A stretch of DNA of 21,482 nucleotides from Lachnospiraceae bacterium. GTDB lineage: Bacteria > Bacillota > Clostridia > Lachnospirales > Lachnospiraceae. Each line of letters starts with the position of its first letter. The stretch's first letter is position 1. Under the pieces are notes generated by a model that was not told the DNA's origin, searched no databases, and was given only the letters and a program-made list of their open reading frames with translations. The DNA lies in assembly GCA_003447295.1 (NCBI GenBank), contig DLZQ01000006.1, forward strand, positions 1 through 21,482, written 5' to 3'. Of the stretch, positions 1-6,209 are shown in pieces. The translations under genes and the position numbers were made by a program.

Positions 1-952
1 GCATATACTGACCTGTCAAATCTCCTGCCCCGCCATAACCGTAATACAATGCTTTCTGAAGATTGGCATTGCTTGTCAGAACCTCATACGCATAGTCTCC
101 GGATGCCGGATTCCCCTTCATAGACTCCAGACAGTATGCCAGTCTGCCATTTACATAGAAGTAGTGTGTTGCATAATTTCCAAGATTGCCCGGATAGCTC
201 ACTTTCTTCCCTACTTCTAAGGAAGCGGAACCAGACGCTCTTGCCATTGCCCTTGAAGGAAATACCACAACCGCATTGTCACTTTCCTCCAAAATGATGT
301 CGGTTGCTTCTTCCGGTTCCACGGCTTCCGCTAATACTTTTCCCGCTGTTTCCTCCGGCATGACAGTCTCCATTTCTGTGTCCGGTTCTGTCTGTATTTC
401 CAAATCTGCCTGTGTTTCCGTTTCTGTCTGTGTCTCCGGCGTTATCTGCGTATCGGGCTCCGCCTCCCCTTCATCTTCGGAGCCTGTTTCTTTTTCCCCT
501 CCTGCATCATTCTCTGATACTGTCTCACTCTTTGCAGAAGTCATTTCTTCCGGCTCTTTTACCGTAATATTCCTGCTGATCTGATAGGTGGGATTGCCGC
601 TTGCAGGCTCCACATAATAAACGGTACGGTAAGTGTCTGCATGGCTGCTGTCAAACTGCTCCCCGGCATCATTTTCCGCCTTATGGAGTGTAACGGACAC
701 CTTACTCTCATCCGGAATTTCAATGCTTGTCAAATCATGCTCCACATCAAAAGCAGCTCCATAGTCAATTTCATAGTCTGCGGCAGTCACCACTTCATCG
801 GCACTCAGATACTCTTTTACCTCCTCATAAACCGGCGGCAGAGTCTCCCCGCTTTCCGCAGCATATACATTCATGGAAGGTACTATGCTGGTGAGCACCG
901 TCATAACCGCCATGACACCCGATAAAATCTGTTTCCATTTTATCTGCTTCAT
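1..952 (-). CDS. Secreted thioester-domain surface protein, N-terminal part (runs off left edge)
   Basis: 317 residues are visible and the frame is open to base 1. Residues 1-31 form a Sec signal peptide: basic start, hydrophobic core and an Ala-rich end (VYA-AES). A linker at about 135-225 is rich in Glu, Thr and Pro with TETET/TEPDTE-like stretches, typical of wall-spanning spacers. From about 240 the sequence resembles the start of a TQXA/thioester adhesin domain: YPGN, then AYCLE with Cys274 as the candidate thioester Cys, then a YYGYGG stretch. The partner Gln motif would lie beyond the window. The start ATG has GAGG eight bases upstream; the earlier ATG (957) is stopped at once. In this family the rest usually holds Cna-B/SpaA isopeptide repeats and a sortase or membrane anchor, which cannot be seen here. 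It likely acts as an adhesin carried by the element. Confidence 0.75.
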   Translation of the reverse strand, partial: MKQIKWKQILSGVMAVMTVLTSIVPSMNVYAAESGETLPPVYEEVKEYLSADEVVTAADYEIDYGAAFDVEHDLTSIEIPDESKVSVTLHKAENDAGEQFDSSHADTYRTVYYVEPASGNPTYQISRNITVKEPEEMTSAKSETVSENDAGGEKETGSEDEGEAEPDTQITPETQTETETQADLEIQTEPDTEMETVMPEETAGKVLAEAVEPEEATDIILEESDNAVVVFPSRAMARASGSASLEVGKKVSYPGNLGNYATHYFYVNGRLAYCLESMKGNPASGDYAYEVLTSNANLQKALYYGYGGAGDLTGQYM

Positions 953-984
953 TCCATTTACCTCATTCTTTCTTAAATTTAGGC

Positions 985-1014
985 AGAAAAAAAGACAGCC
1001 TTATAAACTGCCTT
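985..1014 (-). terminator. Possible intrinsic terminator or attenuator ahead of the surface-protein gene
   Basis: Read on the minus strand, a 7-bp stem (AAGGCAG / CTGTCTT, one G-T pair) with a 9-base loop is followed by a run of T. It lies between the 27-aa gene and the surface-protein gene, about 35 bases before the latter's start. It could end the ParM operon or tune read-through into the surface gene. Confidence 0.45.
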
Positions 1015-1082
1015 AATCTCTGAATCTTGTTATCTGCCCTTAACGGGTTTGTCCCTTATTCTGTTCATCGTTCTCCCTGCCG

Positions 1083-1166
1083 TTATCTGACTTTTCCGAA
1101 ATATGCCATCATTCTTCTCAGTCTTTTGTCCTTCGCATATTTCTTCATAAATGCAAATCTCCACAT
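1083..1166 (-). CDS. Small basic 27-aa peptide, unknown
   Basis: The ATG is preceded by GGGAGGTGG at good spacing. The product has 27 residues, starts MWRFAFMKKYAKDK and is rich in Lys and Arg with hydrophobic residues at one end. It follows the 59-aa gene after 17 bases. A longer reading of the same frame from 1310 would run through the 59-aa gene in another frame and has no better ribosome site, so I prefer the short form. No function is recognised. The strong Shine-Dalgarno and operon position are the only support. Confidence 0.45.
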   Translation of the reverse strand: MWRFAFMKKYAKDKRLRRMMAYFGKVR

Positions 1167-1183
1167 GACTGCCACCTCCCTTC

Positions 1184-1363
1184 CTACCGTCTTGCGGATA
1201 CTCCAAACATGGTCAGTACAATTCTTGCAAGCAGGGCAAGGAGCAGGAGAAACAACTTTGCGGCTCCAAGCACCAGCTTTAATGCAAGCAGAACCCCCTG
1301 CAATATCCATTTCAATATGGTAAGTAATACCACTCCGGTTTTCCGTAAAATCACTCCTGCCAT
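1184..1363 (-). CDS. Small hydrophobic 59-aa protein, unknown
   Basis: The ATG has AGGAGG six to seven bases upstream, overlapping the end of the ParR-like gene region, and the TAG stop is at 1184-1186. The product is almost entirely hydrophobic: Leu/Val-rich from about residue 10 to 55, broken by Lys18, Lys29, Lys36 and Arg47, and ending in SARR. Lysines spaced about every 7-11 residues in a Leu-rich chain suggest an amphipathic or membrane-lying helix rather than a clean transmembrane segment. It sits ten bases after parR and 17 bases before a 27-aa basic peptide. Small membrane proteins are common in conjugative elements, but I recognise no family. Confidence 0.6.
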   Translation of the reverse strand: MAGVILRKTGVVLLTILKWILQGVLLALKLVLGAAKLFLLLLALLARIVLTMFGVSARR

Positions 1364-1372
1364 CTGCTCCTC

Positions 1373-1810
1373 CTATCCCCAGTCAGCGACCAGACTTTCC
1401 ATTGTCGCATCGCTCTCCGGTTCTTTTCTACTTTCTGCTACACCTGACGCCATTCCCCCCGCCTGCTCTGTCATTCCCCCGCCTGCCGCTGCACCTTTTG
1501 ACAGGGCAGCACCAAGCAGTAAAATAATCTCATTCTTGACCTCGCTTTTGAGTTCTTCCCTGATACCGTCAAGGTCACTTCTTGAAATATATTCCGTTCC
1601 CTTGTCTCTCCGGCTTTCTGCTTCTTTTAACAGGTTTTCATCCTCAAAGCTGCGAATATAAAAGTCTGCGGCATCTATTAAAAACTGATTGACGGACTTG
1701 TGTATCTCCGTATTCAGTTCCACCAGTACCTTATGCACCCTTTGGTGCTGTTCATTATCGAGATTCAGCCGGACACTATGGTAACTGATATTTGGCTTTC
1801 CCATAAGCAT
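1373..1810 (-). CDS. ParR-like partner of the ParM protein
   Basis: About 145 aa. The N-terminus (ISYHSVRLNLDNEQHQRVHK) fits a ribbon-helix-helix start: a beta strand of alternating residues, then helices to about residue 60. A charged helix (70-95) and a Gly/Ala-rich, acidic tail end in SLVADWG. ParR proteins bind centromere repeats with the N-terminal fold and cap ParM filaments with the C-terminal tail, which fits this layout. The family call rests on layout and position directly downstream of parM, not on strong sequence identity. The start is uncertain: GTG 1813, ATG 1810 (one-base TGATG overlap with parM) or ATG 1804, the last having GGGGTG at the best spacing. Confidence 0.6.
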   Translation of the reverse strand: MLMGKPNISYHSVRLNLDNEQHQRVHKVLVELNTEIHKSVNQFLIDAADFYIRSFEDENLLKEAESRRDKGTEYISRSDLDGIREELKSEVKNEIILLLGAALSKGAAAGGGMTEQAGGMASGVAESRKEPESDATMESLVADWG

Positions 1811-2739
1811 CACCCCAGTTCAATCTGATTGCGGTGTTTGGAAAGGTATATCTTCCCAAGCTGTTCAAAGCCCTTTGCATTTGCCTTGACATCCTCAATA
1901 TACTGGATATTTCCGCTGTCATGCGTACCGAACAGCCTCATAACCGATGCACCTCCGCCTACAAAAACTATCGGTGTCACATCAAGGTTGTAGCCATGCT
2001 CCTTTAAGGTGTTATATACCTTTTCTGCAAATTCCCGCAGACAGCTTTCCACAATCGCCATGTAATCCTCCGGCAATGCTGCCTTTCCGGTTGCCATGAC
2101 ACTCTGTATCACGGTTTCCTCAAGCTCCTGCCCTATCTGTCTGTTACATTCCTCGTTAATGGTTCTCATGCACCGGATAAGTCCCTGCTGGCTTGTAATG
2201 CACTCCGCTTCGTCCGGCTTGCCGTTACGGATTGGCATAATGTCAATGGTCCAGCTCCCAATATCCACAACCACCACTCTCTCCGGCAGGGTTCTTAATC
2301 TGTCTGCCACCGCCGCATAGCATTGTGGAAATACGGATACCCTTGCGATTCTTGTGCGATATTCTTTATTTTCAAACAGAAACTTAATCTCTTTATTCCT
2401 TGACAGATAAGAAATGAAATCCTGCTTTTCCGCCCCGAATCTCGTCAGCGGAAGTCCAACGGATAAAAGAACATTCGCATTTCTCATACCCCGTCTGCAC
2501 AGCTCCTTTGCCATAGCCGCCAGTGTCAAAATATAAAAGTTGTCATTCTCCACCTTTGTATTCTTGACTTCCAGACGCTTTCCTCCTACCTTATAATACT
2601 TTCCGTCAAACTTTACCAAGTCATCGGTAAATGCAGGCTCCGTTGTGATTTCACGCACCCCCGTTGTAAAAATCTGTGATGCGGTTTTCATGTTCGACCA
2701 GCCGTGGTCGATGCCGATTACCTCAATATGTTTATCCAT
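1810..2739 (-). CDS. parM: ParM/StbA-family actin-like ATPase
   Basis: 309 aa, close to the usual ParM length (about 320). Actin-fold motifs occur in order: phosphate-1 loop around IGIDHGWSNMK (Asp11), phosphate-2 around VVVVDIGSWTIDIM (Asp159, Gly161), and the adenosine loop IVFVGGGASVM (261-266). ParM proteins form dynamic filaments that push plasmid copies apart, with ParR bound to a centromere. The gene has AAAGGAGG nine bases before ATG, starts 18 bases after the 138-aa gene and overlaps the ParR-like gene by one base, so the pair is probably translationally coupled. Chromosomally integrated conjugative elements often carry such a pair to stabilise the circular form. Other plasmid Alp proteins share these motifs, so the subfamily is open. 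Confidence 0.85.
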   Translation of the reverse strand: MDKHIEVIGIDHGWSNMKTASQIFTTGVREITTEPAFTDDLVKFDGKYYKVGGKRLEVKNTKVENDNFYILTLAAMAKELCRRGMRNANVLLSVGLPLTRFGAEKQDFISYLSRNKEIKFLFENKEYRTRIARVSVFPQCYAAVADRLRTLPERVVVVDIGSWTIDIMPIRNGKPDEAECITSQQGLIRCMRTINEECNRQIGQELEETVIQSVMATGKAALPEDYMAIVESCLREFAEKVYNTLKEHGYNLDVTPIVFVGGGASVMRLFGTHDSGNIQYIEDVKANAKGFEQLGKIYLSKHRNQIELG

Positions 2740-2757
2740 TCTGTTCTGCCTCCTTTT

Positions 2758-3174
2758 CTAATATTCAATTCCTAATTTTTTTACCAGCACCTTGCCAATA
2801 GCCACCCTGATATCATCTTCACAGTAATGCGGATAATCAGAAGCCGACATTACATCCTCTTTTACATCCTCATAGATTGCATCTGCTACCTTTTCCAGAT
2901 AATCCTCTGATACTGCCTTATCAAGCAGCCTGCTGATTTCACCTGAAATTGAAATTTCCCACTGTGCATCTCTCTCGGTTTCTGCCTTATCCTTTAAAAT
3001 CAATGCTTTCAAATATGCACCGCTTTTCCCGTTTTCCTCAAACCACTTCCGGGCTTCTATATCCGTATTCGGATTGAACTGAAGTGTAAACCGCAGAACC
3101 TTTTTCCGATATGCCTCAGACATTTCGTATCTATGCTGCTTTCTTTCTGTCTCTGGTAATTTTTTCCGTTTCAC
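2758..3174 (-). CDS. Ribbon-helix-helix-like DNA-binding protein of the element
   Basis: 138 aa from a GTG start at 3174. A GGAGG lies six bases before this GTG, and the in-frame ATG at 3192 is itself inside that ribosome site, so GTG is preferred. The N-terminus is very basic (VKRKKLPETERKQHRYEM). Then VLRFTLQFNPNTDIEARKWF followed by a GKSGAYLKALI helix matches the pattern of plasmid RHH proteins in which a short strand is followed by 'D..I..WL....NKS.YIK.LI'. The second half (75-138) is acidic and helical. It could be a ParR-type centromere binder, a relaxosome helper or an operon repressor. It lies 18 bases before parM in the same operon. Confidence 0.65.
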   Translation of the reverse strand: MKRKKLPETERKQHRYEMSEAYRKKVLRFTLQFNPNTDIEARKWFEENGKSGAYLKALILKDKAETERDAQWEISISGEISRLLDKAVSEDYLEKVADAIYEDVKEDVMSASDYPHYCEDDIRVAIGKVLVKKLGIEY

Positions 3175-3206
3175 AAATAACCTCCATTTCAAAACCTCTG
3201 CTAGGT

Positions 3207-3506
3207 TTATCCCATATCTTTTTCCACATCCTTACTGTTGGATTTCCCAAACAGCTCCTTCATACATGGGAAACAATACCGTTCTGACTGTCTGTACGGA
3301 CATTCATAGCACTTACTGTTTTTCTCTTCCTCCGTTATCTCCGGCTCTTTTTCTTCTTTTACACACTTTTTTGCGAGACATTGACTGCTGTTTCCATAGA
3401 AAAATCTACAACGCATACAGCTTTTCAAATCTTTTTCCAACTTTGCCTGAACCGTTATGGCATCCAAAGGCTTCGGAGCATTTTTTACTTTTATGTTAAT
3501 TCCCAA
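3207..3506 (-). CDS. Small 8-cysteine protein, probable metal-binding
   Basis: 99 aa from a TTG start overlapping the end of the 47-aa gene by 11 bases; GGTGG lies five bases upstream. The next in-frame ATG (Met31) would cut off the first Cys. Eight Cys form two blocks: C30-x2-C33-x9-C43-x4-C48 and C66-x2-C69-x8-C78-x2-C81, separated by a Glu/Lys-rich linker (49-65). This layout suggests two Zn-binding knuckles or an iron-sulfur site. No catalytic motif is seen. It sits in the ParM operon, 32 bases before the RHH-like gene. The function is not recognised. Confidence 0.65.
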   Translation of the reverse strand: MGINIKVKNAPKPLDAITVQAKLEKDLKSCMRCRFFYGNSSQCLAKKCVKEEKEPEITEEEKNSKCYECPYRQSERYCFPCMKELFGKSNSKDVEKDMG

Positions 3507-3639
3507 TCAGACCACCAGCCTCTCTCCCGGCTGAAAGCCCCTGTATCTCCTCTAACCTGCGGTCTGCCATGCCTGCGGCTCTTGCCAGTGCAATGCAGAC
3601 AATATAAATGACTGCTGCTGCGATTCCCAATCCTATCAT
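3496..3639 (-). CDS. 47-aa single-pass membrane peptide in ATGA overlap
   Basis: The ATG at 3639 overlaps the TGA of the upstream gene (ATGA), with GGGGTGG six bases before it, so translation is likely coupled. The product starts with a hydrophobic segment at residues 2-20 (MIGLGIAAAVIYIVCIALAR), then a polar tail with RRLEEIQGLSAGREAGG. This fits a small type III or signal-anchor membrane protein with a cytoplasmic tail. It ends 11 bases inside the next gene. No family is recognised. The overlap on both sides is good evidence that the reading frame is real. Confidence 0.65.
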   Translation of the reverse strand: MIGLGIAAAVIYIVCIALARAAGMADRRLEEIQGLSAGREAGGLIGN

Positions 3640-4022
3640 CTGTTGCCACCCCGTTTCTGCTCGGCTTTCTTTTTCTGCTGCTCCTCCATTTTTCTGACAT
3701 ATTCGTGAATATCAATCAAATCGTCTATGTCATAGATTTTGGAACACATCGCCCTCTCAATATTTTCCGGGGTACATTCTCCTGCCTCAGTCAGTGCAGC
3801 AATCACTTTTTCCCTGATTTCTTCCTGCACATCTTCCGGCATGGCTGCAATATAATGTGGCGGCAAAGGCGTAACCTCTTTCTCAGCCTCCTTTTCGTAC
3901 TCGTAGCTTCTTTCAAAGTCTCCGATAAACTTCTCTTTTACCGATAAGGCTTTTGCCTTATTTTCCTCGCTGACTAATTCCACCAGATCATTCAGGAACT
4001 GAATTAACTCTCGCCTTGTCAT
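3636..4022 (-). CDS. 128-aa protein of unknown function, first gene of the element operon
   Basis: From ATG 4022 (MTRRELIQFLNDLVELV) the product has 128 residues. It is helical and acidic in the middle, contains a PLPPHYIAAMPEDVQEEIRE stretch at about 53-72 and ends in a Lys/Gln-rich tail (EEQQKKKAEQKRGGNR). AGGAGGAGA lies 11-14 bases before the ATG, a rather long spacing. The frame stays open to a TTG at 4103, giving 155 aa, but those 27 codons cover a dyad and have no ribosome site. It is the most upstream gene of the run and overlaps the 47-aa gene by four bases. I do not recognise the family. Confidence 0.6.
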   Translation of the reverse strand: MTRRELIQFLNDLVELVSEENKAKALSVKEKFIGDFERSYEYEKEAEKEVTPLPPHYIAAMPEDVQEEIREKVIAALTEAGECTPENIERAMCSKIYDIDDLIDIHEYVRKMEEQQKKKAEQKRGGNR

Positions 4023-4059
4023 AGCTATTTGAATCTCCTCCTTTTCTGCAACAAAAAAG

Positions 4060-4073
4060 TAGGACTCTATCAG
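4060..4073 (+). repeat. 14-bp motif copy 1 (TAGGACTCTATCAG)
   Basis: Matches copy 3 (4304-4317) at 12 of 14 bases in the same orientation. It lies just before the first gene of the element operon, inside its possible upstream reading. Confidence 0.45.
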
Positions 4074-4106
4074 CCATGCAAAAGTGGTACTTGTCCACTT
4101 CAAGAA

Positions 4107-4120
4107 CTAATTTAGTCCTA
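4107..4120 (-). repeat. 14-bp motif copy 2 (TAGGACTAAATTAG on minus strand)
   Basis: The plus strand reads CTAATTTAGTCCTA. Its reverse complement matches copy 3 at 13 of 14 bases, so copies 2 and 3 form a long-spaced inverted pair about 183 bases apart. This looks like a protein-binding site. Confidence 0.5.
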
Positions 4121-4170
4121 CCTAAATGTTAAATATTCGATTATCACCTCTCTCAAGGCACACTTCATAC

Positions 4171-4192
4171 AACATCAAAGATGCTTGATGTT
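4171..4192. repeat. Perfect 8-bp dyad, candidate operator
   Basis: AACATCAA, six bases, TTGATGTT. There is no T-run, so it is not a terminator. It is suited to binding a dimeric regulator ahead of the element operon. Confidence 0.45.
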
Positions 4193-4262
4193 AATTTAGT
4201 GTCAAGTTGCCTGATTTTCAGTTTTGTGATTAAAAATGAGCTCATCCTAATCCATTTTTGCC

Positions 4263-4282
4263 GTTTTCGACTTGTCGAAAAC
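4263..4282. repeat. Perfect 9-bp dyad with 2-base spacer
   Basis: GTTTTCGAC, TT, GTCGAAAAC. Near-palindromic 20-bp site with no adjacent T-run long enough for a terminator. Possible recombinase or repressor site at the element end. Confidence 0.5.
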
Positions 4283-4303
4283 ATTTCTACAGCGGTTTTT
4301 TCA

Positions 4304-4317
4304 TAGGACTAAATCAG
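4304..4317 (+). repeat. 14-bp motif copy 3 (TAGGACTAAATCAG)
   Basis: Outermost copy, only about 30 bases from the subtilase stop codon. It is used here as the reference form of the repeat. Confidence 0.5.
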
Positions 4318-4346
4318 CGGAACCCCTTGATTTTACTGGCTCCTTG

Positions 4347-6119
4347 CTAACTTGACATTATAATACCATAAGCCCCCACCCGGTCATTGGGATATTCTGT
4401 CTCCCCCCTCAGTGGTCTGGCCCCTTTCCTGAAATATGCTTTTACTTTTTCGCCGTAGAGGAAGGGATCATTCCCCCTCACAATCCCCCATTCCATTAAA
4501 AGAGCTGCTGCCCCGCTGACAATGGGTGTCGCAAAAGAGGTCCCGGTCACGGGAGTAAAGCTTCCGTACACATCCGGAGCCTGGATATTCACACCGGGAG
4601 CCACAAGATCCGGCTTGGTCAGTCCCGCAGCAGCCACACCAATGGTTCTTGTGCTATCCGCATAGCCTCTGCCGGAGAAATCGGCATAGCTATCATAGAC
4701 CTGGTCATAGGCTCCCACGGTGATCACCTTGGCTGCGGTAGACGGAATGGTCAGTGTCACCTGGGGTGTGGCACGGTAGAATCCGGTACTCTCCCCGATT
4801 CCGCTTCCCGCTGGGAGATACAGATAATATTGTCCTGTCACGGTCACTACCGGTTCCAGCAGGATTGTCCAGATCCCTGCATTGATGTAGCTTCCCTCTG
4901 CCGGGATCATGTCCAGATAGATTTCCTGTGCCACCGCATAGGGCAGAGGCTCTCCCAGATAAACCAGTATTCTAGTCTGTTCCAATTCCAGCGTGTATTT
5001 TCCTCCCTGGATATTTGTGGACAATTCTGCTTCCTCACCTCCCGGGGCCTGCAGTCTTATCCGGAACACATCGCTGTAATTTTTCCATAGCTGTATATTC
5101 AGGTTTCTCTCATAATTGCCCACAGCCAGTTCCACACGACTGTCCCTTGTTATATTCCCGGCGAAATGCCCTCTTGTCGCCCCTTCATTACCACTGCCCA
5201 CACAGATCACGGTTTTGCCGATCTCGGAAGCATTGTCTAAAAAACGCTCCAGCAGAGAGCTTCCGTCATGAGATCCATAGCTGTTGCCAAAGCTTAGATT
5301 GATGACAAGTGGCATATTTAACTGCCTGGCTTTCCGCAGTGCATAGGTCACTCCACGCAGGATTTCGGTTGTCCGGGGGAATCCTTCCTCCACGCCCCCG
5401 CTATTTCCCGGCAATCCCAGCTTCACCACGATCAGTTCCGCCTCGGGAGCTGCTCCGGTATAGAGACCATCCGCACTTTTCCCGGCAGCGATCCCTGCCA
5501 CAGCAGTTCCATGTCCGGACAGGTCTCTGCTGGGGATCCGGCGGTAACGATCCAATGCGTGCATCTGCAATGCCGCATTTATTTCCTCCGCGGTATATTC
5601 CGTCCCGAGGGAAAATCCATCCGGCATTTTCCCGTATCTCATACTGGCTGTTTCCTCCGACACTGTCTGATCCCATAGATACCGTATCCTCGTACTGCCA
5701 TCTGCCTTCCGGAACACCTCCAGATCCCAGGTGATCCCAGAATCCAGTACAGCCAAAAGAACGCCCCTTCCATTCAGAAAAGGCGTTCTCATAGTGACCG
5801 GTGGAAAGCAGGAAGTCCCCGCAGGAAACGTCTGTCCATAATAAAACCGCTTGGGTTTTTCCACATACTCGATCTCCGGGGTATCCGATACCATATCCAC
5901 CAGTGCCTCCGGCACCGTAAGAATCGCATATCCGGCGATCAGTTCCTCCACCACAATATTCTGTTCCCGCAGTCTGTCCAGACTGCCGTGATATTTTACG
6001 ATCAGCTCCCAGCTTCGGGTCTCCGCGCTGTAACCGACATTCAGACTCTCCGTCTGTTCCCGTTCTTCCTCCGGGGTTTCTAATGCAAGATTCAGAATGT
6101 TCTCCAGCTTCTGGTCCAT
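4347..6119 (-). CDS. S8 subtilisin-like serine protease, Csp-type
   Basis: 590 aa from ATG 6119 (MDQKLENILNLALETPEEE). The catalytic set is complete: Asp126 in AVLDSGI, His203 in SGHGTAVAG, oxyanion Asn311 in GSGNEG and Ser528 in GTSFATPIVSG. A large insert separates Asn311 from Ser528, and the N-terminal 100 residues form a prodomain. No Sec signal is seen. This is the layout of clostridial Csp proteases, which activate the cortex hydrolase SleC at germination, although Lachnospiraceae carry many paralogues of unknown role. GTG 6182 would add 21 residues but has no good ribosome site. ATG 6119 has AAGGA about 11 bases upstream. The C-terminus (YPNDRVGAYGIIMSS) departs from the usual GYG-containing tail and lies at the element border, so it may be altered. 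Confidence 0.88.
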   Translation of the reverse strand: MDQKLENILNLALETPEEEREQTESLNVGYSAETRSWELIVKYHGSLDRLREQNIVVEELIAGYAILTVPEALVDMVSDTPEIEYVEKPKRFYYGQTFPAGTSCFPPVTMRTPFLNGRGVLLAVLDSGITWDLEVFRKADGSTRIRYLWDQTVSEETASMRYGKMPDGFSLGTEYTAEEINAALQMHALDRYRRIPSRDLSGHGTAVAGIAAGKSADGLYTGAAPEAELIVVKLGLPGNSGGVEEGFPRTTEILRGVTYALRKARQLNMPLVINLSFGNSYGSHDGSSLLERFLDNASEIGKTVICVGSGNEGATRGHFAGNITRDSRVELAVGNYERNLNIQLWKNYSDVFRIRLQAPGGEEAELSTNIQGGKYTLELEQTRILVYLGEPLPYAVAQEIYLDMIPAEGSYINAGIWTILLEPVVTVTGQYYLYLPAGSGIGESTGFYRATPQVTLTIPSTAAKVITVGAYDQVYDSYADFSGRGYADSTRTIGVAAAGLTKPDLVAPGVNIQAPDVYGSFTPVTGTSFATPIVSGAAALLMEWGIVRGNDPFLYGEKVKAYFRKGARPLRGETEYPNDRVGAYGIIMSS

Positions 6120-6209
6120 CAGATTTTCCGTCCTTGGTCCTGTATTTCCTACATGGTATGCAGGCGATACAAAACTATTCACGAAAGTCCGGAGTAATCT
6201 TCCTCTCTT

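Larger units (their letters stand above)
4023..4346. promoter_or_regulatory. AT-rich, dyad-dense intergenic region at the element border
   Basis: No gene is seen here. The region holds a 6-bp dyad at 4082-4100, a perfect 8-bp dyad at 4171-4192, a perfect 9-bp dyad with 2-base loop at 4263-4282, three copies of a 14-bp motif, and TGTCAAGTT at 4200-4208 facing its inverse at 4350-4358. This is the expected place for the promoter and operators of the leftward operon, recombinase arm sites, or a centromere or oriT. I cannot fix a clear -35/-10 pair for the operon. Confidence 0.5.
1..4360. mobile_element. End of a putative integrative conjugative or plasmid-like element (partial)
   Basis: A run of minus-strand genes with tight spacing carries plasmid-type functions: a ParM-like actin ATPase, a ParR-like partner, a second ribbon-helix-helix-like protein, a Cys-rich small protein and a secreted thioester-domain surface protein. 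Such sets are usual in conjugative elements of gut Firmicutes. Next to it, from 4347 rightwards, lie ordinary chromosomal genes. The AT-rich strip at 4104-4346 with several dyads is the likely border. No integrase, relaxase or conjugation ATPase is visible because the element continues off the left edge, and no direct-repeat att pair can be tested. The exact border is unknown; 4360 is only a working limit. Confidence 0.6.

Noticed and set aside
276..584. Plus-strand Ser/Val/Cys-rich frame
   Set aside because: Shadow of the Glu/Thr-rich spacer of the surface protein on the minus strand, which has a signal peptide and a good start.
1083..1310. 75-aa reading of the 27-aa gene's frame
   Set aside because: The extra part overlaps the 59-aa gene in a different frame and has no better start site; only the last 27 codons follow a good ribosome site.
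4200..4358. TGTCAAGTT and its inverse taken as terminal repeats of the mobile element
   Set aside because: They are only nine bases long and only 159 bases apart end to end, both on the same side; without the other element end they cannot be called termini.
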